Below are positions 6,576-9,998 of a stretch of 9,998 nucleotides of DNA, piece after piece. Numbering within the stretch: position 1 is the first letter of the stretch; each line of letters begins with the position of its first letter. The notes beneath the pieces are model-generated. The model had not been told where the DNA came from and searched no databases. It saw only the letters and a list, made by a program, of their open reading frames with translations. The DNA is from Propionibacteriaceae bacterium (GTDB lineage: Bacteria; Actinomycetota; Actinomycetes; Propionibacteriales; Propionibacteriaceae): positions 1 to 9,998 of the forward strand of contig JAIRXX010000044.1 of NCBI GenBank assembly GCA_031268065.1. Reading direction: 5' to 3'. The translations under genes and the position numbers were made by a program.

Positions 6576-6949
6576 GTCCGTCGGGCATCCGACTGTTGCT
6601 GGACGAGCATTTTCCGCCAACGCTGGCACGCTCGCTGTCAGAACTCGGCGTGGACACAGTTGCACTCGTCGCGGACAAGCCCCAGCTCATCGGCGCAGCT
6701 GATGTCGAGGTGTTACGGTTCGCCGTCAACGACGCAAGAGTAGTGGTTACCGAAGATGTTTCAACATTTCCGGCGGCGGTGGCAGAGGTTCCGGAGCATC
6801 TCGGCGTCATTTTCTGTCGCTCACAGGTTTTCCAACGCACGCCTTCAGGGCTGGTGAAGATCAGGCGCGCGCTGCTTGTCTTGATCTCAGACCCGCCTTC
6901 TGGCCTTGGCTCGTCGCCGGTCACCTGGTGGCTGGAGCCGCCGGCGTGA
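6572..6949 (+). CDS. Predicted toxin, DUF5615 PIN-like protein
   Basis: A 125-residue protein with the DUF5615 (Mut7-C/PIN-like) pattern. It has RLLLDEHFPPTLARSL at 7-22 with D11 and E12, the ELGVDTVALVAD strand region, ADVEVLRFAVNDARVVVTED at 43-62 with acidic residues D44 and D62, then GVIFCRSQ. Acidic residues at these places would bind metal in a PIN-like ribonuclease, so the expected activity is RNA cleavage, neutralised by the upstream antitoxin. The ATG overlaps the antitoxin stop (ATGA), which points to coupled translation; the earlier in-frame GTG at 6539 is less likely. Length is normal for the family. Nuclease activity is inferred from family resemblance. Confidence 0.78.
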   Translation: MSPSGIRLLLDEHFPPTLARSLSELGVDTVALVADKPQLIGAADVEVLRFAVNDARVVVTEDVSTFPAAVAEVPEHLGVIFCRSQVFQRTPSGLVKIRRALLVLISDPPSGLGSSPVTWWLEPPA

Positions 6950-6998
6950 ATCGGGTCGCGGGCAACGGCTGGCCAGCGGGCATCAGGTCGGTCGATGC

Positions 6999-7054
6999 TT
7001 GACCGAATCGAAGCACTTCTATAGAGTCGTGGTAAGCGCTTTCATGCAAAGGGG
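6999..7054 (+). promoter_or_regulatory. Promoter and ribosome binding site of the second esterase
   Basis: TTGACC (6999-7004) and TATAGA (7020-7025) form a -35/-10 pair with a rather short 15-bp spacer. Transcription would start near 7032. AAAGGGG (7048-7054) is the ribosome binding site, 6 nt before the ATG at 7061. Confidence 0.55.
7010..7045. promoter_or_regulatory. Two LacI-type operator-like sites over the esterase promoter
   Basis: TGGTAAGCGCTTTCAT (7030-7045) has the AAGCGCTT core (7034-7041) of LacI/CcpA-type operators and covers the predicted transcription start. GAAGCACTTC (7010-7019) lies between the -35 and -10 boxes and shares 7 of 8 core positions (AAGCACTT, 7011-7018). The cores are 23 bp apart. 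The LacI-family protein at 4938-5951 is the natural candidate to bind. Confidence 0.6.
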
Positions 7055-7060
7055 ATGGAT

Positions 7061-8014
7061 ATGCAGATCGAACCGGCAGTCATTCAATTCATCGGGAGGT
7101 TGGCTGGGGAACAGGCGCCTTATCTGGATCCCGGCTGCGGGTTGTCCCACGCCGAGCGGAGGGCGGCGATGGCTGCCAGCCAACAGCGGCATCTGTCTGA
7201 GCTGGCCTATCCGGAGTTTGCGGATGTGTCGGTCACTGAGCTGGAGATTTCCCATGATGGCCAGCCGGTGCCGCTCAGGCTGTTCACCCCGAAGGGGGAG
7301 GGTCCGCGTCCGGCGTATCTCTTCTTCTTTGGCGGCGGCTTCTGGCAGCGCTCCTTCGATGGGCCAGACATTGTGAGCGCCTGCCGCCAGGCGGCCAGCG
7401 AGGCCGGGGTGCTGGTGGTGGAGATCGACTATCCCTTGGCCCCGGAGCATCCTTATCCGGCGGCGCTGGAGGCGGGCGTGGCAGCTTTGCGCTATCTGGT
7501 GGACAATGCCGATCACCTGGGCATCCGGGCGGACCGCATCGCAGTCGGCGGGCAGTCTTCCGGCGGAAATCTGGCCGCAGCCGTCGTTCGCCACGCGCAC
7601 GACCACGGCGGACCGGCCATCGCCCGGCAAGTCCTGGAGGTGCCCGCGCTCGACCTGACTGGGGCGCATCTCGCGCAGTTGCCAGGCCAGGAGGCCGGGC
7701 CGTTCCCAGCTGAATTTGTGGAGTTGCTGTCCCTTTACCAGGTGTTCGGCAGGGAAACCGACCCGTGCGTTTCGCCACTGTTGGCCCCGGACTTTTCCGG
7801 TCTCCCGCCAGCGCTGGTGCTTTGCTCCGAATTCGACCCGCTGCGCGGAGACGCGCAGGCCTACGTCGCTGCCCTACAAGCTGCTGGGGTACCCGCTGTG
7901 GGAGTCAGCTACGCGGGCCAAATCCACGCCACACCCGCGCTCGGCCCGATTTCGCCGTCAGCGCGGGCTTGGCGGGCGCAGGTTAGCGATTACCTGCGCC
8001 AACTCCACCGATGA
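7061..8014 (+). CDS. Alpha/beta hydrolase, HSL-type esterase paralogue with FGGG in place of HGGG
   Basis: A 317-residue hydrolase of the same family as the one at 1341-2447. Ser166 sits in the elbow GQSSG (164-168), with Asp259 in EFDPLRG and His289 in GQIHATP. The family segment DYPLAPEHPYP is at 123-133. Shared segments such as QVLEVPALDL and VSPLLAPDFSGLPPA show that the two esterases are close paralogues. The oxyanion motif reads FGGG (90-93) rather than HGGG, which is unusual and may alter activity. The ATG at 7061 was chosen because AAAGGGG lies 6 nt upstream; the ATG at 7055 directly abuts that site. No signal peptide is visible. LacI-type operators overlap its promoter, so expression is probably induced by a substrate-derived effector. 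Substrate unknown. Confidence 0.9.
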   Translation: MQIEPAVIQFIGRLAGEQAPYLDPGCGLSHAERRAAMAASQQRHLSELAYPEFADVSVTELEISHDGQPVPLRLFTPKGEGPRPAYLFFFGGGFWQRSFDGPDIVSACRQAASEAGVLVVEIDYPLAPEHPYPAALEAGVAALRYLVDNADHLGIRADRIAVGGQSSGGNLAAAVVRHAHDHGGPAIARQVLEVPALDLTGAHLAQLPGQEAGPFPAEFVELLSLYQVFGRETDPCVSPLLAPDFSGLPPALVLCSEFDPLRGDAQAYVAALQAAGVPAVGVSYAGQIHATPALGPISPSARAWRAQVSDYLRQLHR

Positions 8015-8036
8015 GCGGTCAGTTGGGATAGCCAGC

Positions 8037-8064
8037 TTTGCCGAAGTGGGCATCCTGCTAGCAT
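8037..8064 (+). promoter_or_regulatory. Predicted promoter for a leaderless transcript
   Basis: TAGCAT (8059-8064) matches a TAnnnT -10 box and ends 7 nt before the A of the membrane-protein ATG. TTTGCC (8037-8042) may be the -35 box with a 16-bp spacer. No Shine-Dalgarno precedes the ATG, so leaderless translation is likely. Confidence 0.45.
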
Positions 8065-8071
8065 CTTGGGC

Positions 8072-8809
8072 ATGGCCAATACAGCGACCGCCTCCCGCGC
8101 TGGTATTTCGCGGGCAGCCAGGGTTAGGAAAGCCGTCACTGTCGTGGTCTTCGTCTCGCTGGCGGCGTCAGTCGTCTTCTTGGTGTGGCGGATTGGCAGT
8201 GGCGGTGGTGTCATGGAGCCTGCAATCCGGGGGCGGGGAGACTATGTGCTGATGCTGCTCCAGTGCGTCGTCGGGCTGGTCGCGCTGGGGTTGCCGTCGC
8301 TCGTGCAGCGCCGGTTCTCCGTCCAGATGCCCGACAGTTTTCTGACCCTGTTCTTCATCTTCCTATTCTGCGCCATCTACCTCGGCGAGGTGCGGAGCTT
8401 CTACTACGTCGTCCCATACTGGGACACGATTCTGCACACGTTTTCCGGCGTCATGCTCGGGGCATTGGGCTTTTCGGTGGTGCTGCTGCTGAACGACGCC
8501 AAGACCGTCGGCGTCACCCTCAGCCCGGCATTCATCGCCCTCTTCGCCGGGTGCTTCGCCGTCACTTGGGGAGTGGTCTGGGAGTTCTACGAATACGCGG
8601 TAGACGGGCTGCTCGGCCTCAACATGCAAAAGACCTCGCTTGCGGACGGAACTGCCCTCACCGGCACCGCCGCGCTCAGTGACACCATCAAGGATTTGGC
8701 GGTGGACTGCGCCGGAGCGCTGTCCATCTCGGTGGTGGGCTTCATCATGATGAAAGCCAAGCCCGGTTGGCTGAACCGCTTCGATTTTCAGCAAGTTCAA
8801 CCGGACTAA
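8072..8809 (+). CDS. DUF2238/YjdF-like integral membrane protein
   Basis: A 245-residue membrane protein with about six hydrophobic segments (roughly 21-40, 57-77, 88-104, 121-140, 152-170, 211-228). MPDSFLTLFFIFLF, AIYLGEVRSFYYVVPYWDTILHTFSG (86-126) and VVWEFYEYAVDGLLGLNMQ (168-186), with a later DTIKDLAVDCAG, match the pattern I associate with DUF2238 (E. coli YjdF-like) proteins. His122, Glu171 and Asp178 are polar residues in or near membrane segments and might form a functional site. The biochemical role of the family is not known to me. The ATG at 8072 is chosen; a TTG two codons earlier is also open. The gene seems monocistronic, with its own -10 box. Confidence 0.75.
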   Translation: MANTATASRAGISRAARVRKAVTVVVFVSLAASVVFLVWRIGSGGGVMEPAIRGRGDYVLMLLQCVVGLVALGLPSLVQRRFSVQMPDSFLTLFFIFLFCAIYLGEVRSFYYVVPYWDTILHTFSGVMLGALGFSVVLLLNDAKTVGVTLSPAFIALFAGCFAVTWGVVWEFYEYAVDGLLGLNMQKTSLADGTALTGTAALSDTIKDLAVDCAGALSISVVGFIMMKAKPGWLNRFDFQQVQPD

Positions 8810-8856
8810 GCCAGCCAGCGCAGCCGACTTGCTCGGACGCTGACTCCTTCCCGTGG

Positions 8857-8900
8857 CTTGGGCCGCATCCACTGTGGCCGGTCGTGGCCACCGACCCAAG
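8857..8900. other. Nested two-stem inverted repeat in the 295-bp intergenic region
   Basis: An outer stem CTTGGG (8857-8862) with CCCAAG (8895-8900) encloses an inner stem GTGGCC (8874-8879) with GGCCAC (8886-8891). It lies about 50 bp after the membrane-protein stop and could be a 3'-end structure, but no T-run follows. I see nothing else definite from 8810 to 8950. Confidence 0.35.
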
Positions 8901-8951
8901 GCGGCGGGGGCGAGGCGTTTCAGATGACGATGGATGCGAAATATTGGCTGG

Positions 8952-8981
8952 CTGACAGCGGTGCCGCCTGGGTGCTAAAGT
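8952..8981 (+). promoter_or_regulatory. Predicted promoter of the ABC-F leader transcript
   Basis: CTGACA (8952-8957) and TAAAGT (8976-8981) form a -35/-10 pair with an 18-bp spacer. Start is expected near 8988, just ahead of the leader Shine-Dalgarno. Confidence 0.5.
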
Positions 8982-9005
8982 TTGGGCTTCCCTATTTAGG
9001 AGGAC

Positions 9006-9032
9006 ATGGTGTGGGGCGTTGGACGGTCTTGA
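9006..9032 (+). CDS. Candidate leader peptide MVWGVGRS upstream of the ABC-F gene
   Basis: An 8-codon ORF, ATG to TGA, directly follows a perfect AGGAGG (8998-9003), the strongest ribosome binding site in the window. Spacing is 2 nt to the ATG and 5 nt to an in-frame GTG at 9009, so initiation at GTG is possible and gives a 7-residue peptide. The ORF stops 6 nt before the first arm of a pair of alternative hairpins. Short leader ORFs of this kind precede many ribosome-targeting resistance genes, where antibiotic-stalled ribosomes change mRNA folding. Function here is inferred from layout. Confidence 0.5.
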   Translation: MVWGVGRS

Positions 9033-9037
9033 CCTCT

Positions 9038-9087
9038 CGCTGAGCTGACCCGTAGACCCGGGCTTTACCCTCTCAGCGCTTTCGCTG
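9038..9087 (+). promoter_or_regulatory. Mutually exclusive hairpins in the ABC-F leader (attenuator-like)
   Basis: CGCTGAG (9038-9044) can pair perfectly with CTCAGCG (9072-9078). The CAGCG part of the second arm (9074-9078) can instead pair with CGCTG (9083-9087) across a CTTT loop. The two folds cannot coexist. A ribosome stalled at the end of the leader ORF would cover the first arm and favour the second fold. The gene's AGGAG is at 9094-9098. No clear U-tract terminator is seen, so control could act on translation or on termination. Confidence 0.5.
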
Positions 9088-9104
9088 CGAGCCAGGAGTC
9101 CGGT

Positions 9105-9998
9105 ATGCCTTCCACTAACGCGATCACTTTGCGCGACCTTTGTTTTTCTTGGCCCGATGGACAGCGGGTCCTCGCCGGGTTGAACGGCGCTTTCTCCACC
9201 GGGCGCACCGGCTTGGTCGGCGAGAACGGCGCTGGCAAGTCCACCTTGTTGAAGCTGGTGGCTGGCGTTTTGCGGCCCAGTTCGGGCAGCGTGGACGTCG
9301 CTGGCGCGGTGGCATACCTGCCGCAGAACTTGACCTTTGACGTGGACGCCACCGTGGCTGACTTGCTCGGCATCGCGGACAAGCTCGCGGCCATCGCCGC
9401 TATCGAGGCCGGGGATGCCGGTGTTTCCCATTTCGACGCCTTGGCGGACGACTGGGGCGTCGAAGCGCGGGCGCGGCAGGGGCTGGCCGAAGTCGGGCTG
9501 GGGGATTTTGCGATGGAACGGCGCTTGGGCGAATTGTCTGGCGGGGAAGGGATGCTGGTGGCCCTGGCCGGGTTGATGGCCCAGGCGGCACCGATAACCC
9601 TGCTGGACGAGCCGACCAACAACCTCGACTCCAGGGCGCGGCAGGCGGTGCATCAGGTGGTGCGCGAGTGGCGGCGGACGCTCGTCGTAGTCAGCCACGA
9701 CGTTGACTTGCTCGAATTGATGGAGCACACCGCCGAATTGCGCGACCAGCGGCTGACCGTCTTCGGCGGTCCATACTCGGCGTGGCGGCAGGGGTTGGCA
9801 GCACAGCAGCAGGCGGCGGAACAGGCTGTGCAGACGGCGCGGGCCGCGCTGCGGGTGGGGGAGCGCCAACGGCGGGCGGCGGAACAATCGTTGGCCCACT
9901 CAGCGAAGAAAGCCAAGAAGGACGAGGCGAACAAGCGTGCCCCGAGGATCGCCATGCATTCTTGGGAGCAGCAGGCGCAGGTCGCGGCGGGAAAATTG
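9105..9998 (+). CDS. ABC-F family ATPase, probable ribosome-protection protein (5' part only)
   Basis: The first 298 codons of a gene that runs out of the window. The first ATPase domain is complete: Walker A GENGAGKST (39-47), Q-loop Q74 in YLPQNL, signature LSGGE (144-148), Walker B with LLDEP (166-170), TNNLD (171-175) and H198 in VVSHD. LDEPTNNLD after LSGGE is diagnostic of ABC-F proteins, which have two fused ATPase domains and no membrane part. Residues 225-298 are rich in Gln, Ala, Arg and Lys and should be the helical interdomain linker that reaches into the ribosome. Members of this family either rescue ribosomes from antibiotics binding the peptidyl-transferase centre or exit tunnel, or act as translation factors. 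AGGAG ends 6 nt before the ATG. The attenuator-like leader favours antibiotic resistance over housekeeping. Confidence 0.9.
   Translation, partial: MPSTNAITLRDLCFSWPDGQRVLAGLNGAFSTGRTGLVGENGAGKSTLLKLVAGVLRPSSGSVDVAGAVAYLPQNLTFDVDATVADLLGIADKLAAIAAIEAGDAGVSHFDALADDWGVEARARQGLAEVGLGDFAMERRLGELSGGEGMLVALAGLMAQAAPITLLDEPTNNLDSRARQAVHQVVREWRRTLVVVSHDVDLLELMEHTAELRDQRLTVFGGPYSAWRQGLAAQQQAAEQAVQTARAALRVGERQRRAAEQSLAHSAKKAKKDEANKRAPRIAMHSWEQQAQVAAGKL

Noticed and set aside
6968..6977. 10-bp palindrome GCTGGCCAGC
   Set aside because: Short and all G/C apart from two positions; expected by chance in such DNA and not placed at a promoter element.
8924..9043. 39-codon ORF (starts MTMDAKYWLADSG) overlapping the ABC-F leader
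   Set aside because: It starts upstream of the predicted promoter -10 and has only a weak ribosome binding site; the 8-codon ORF behind AGGAGG is the better leader. It does end within the first hairpin arm, so it is not fully excluded.
9075..9083. AGCGCTTTC resembling the LacI-type operator core at 7035-7043
   Set aside because: It lies inside the leader hairpin arms, which explain the sequence, and it lacks a symmetric flank.
8745..9899. Long minus-strand ORF of 384 codons
   Set aside because: It lies opposite the membrane-protein end and the ABC-F gene, whose motifs are unmistakable; its translation is Arg/Pro/Ser-rich with no domain, typical of a GC-rich antisense frame.

Overview
The window is GC-rich and densely coded. 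ATGA stop/start overlaps, TAnnnT-type -10 boxes and probable leaderless starts are common in it. Together with the protein families (Dpp/Opp ATPases, HSL-type esterases, an Ig-repeat wall protein, an ABC-F protein) this points to a high-GC Gram-positive actinobacterium. The genus cannot be read from the sequence. No rRNA, tRNA, IS element or CRISPR array is visible.

Left part (1-2447, plus strand): the 3' end of an operon. It holds the C-terminus of a DppD/OppD-like ATPase, a complete DppF/OppF-like ATPase and an HSL-type esterase, joined by two 4-nt ATGA overlaps. The likely role is import of a peptide or similar small molecule with intracellular ester hydrolysis. All three proteins carry low-complexity Gly/Pro/Ala-rich extensions, and the esterase has an unusual Pro/Ser/Gly insert directly before its oxyanion motif. 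A short ORF at 2492-2608 may be the relic of a beta-lactamase-family esterase.

Middle part (2605-5951, minus strand): a secreted wall protein with five Ig-like repeats in an A-B-A-B-A order and a C-terminal phage-tail-type lysozyme domain, then a LacI-family repressor. The 272 bp between them hold two tandem palindromes resembling dimeric-repressor operators and a third palindrome at the likely transcription start of the wall protein.

Right part (6150-9998, plus strand): a predicted toxin-antitoxin pair (RHH/DUF433-like antitoxin, DUF5615 PIN-like toxin) with a palindrome over its -10 box and start codon; a second esterase, paralogous to the first, behind a promoter with two LacI-type operator-like sites; a DUF2238/YjdF-like membrane protein, probably translated from a leaderless mRNA; and the first 298 codons of an ABC-F protein. 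The ABC-F gene is preceded by a promoter, a strong Shine-Dalgarno, an 8-codon leader ORF and two mutually exclusive hairpins, the layout of ribosome-mediated attenuation.

How the parts may connect: the LacI protein lies between two paralogous esterase genes, and the second has LacI-like operators at its promoter. The simplest model is a regulon for uptake and hydrolysis of an ester-containing nutrient, with the toxin-antitoxin pair inserted between repressor and target. The most notable elements are the ABC-F leader, the double operator, the antitoxin palindrome and the repeat architecture of the lysozyme protein.
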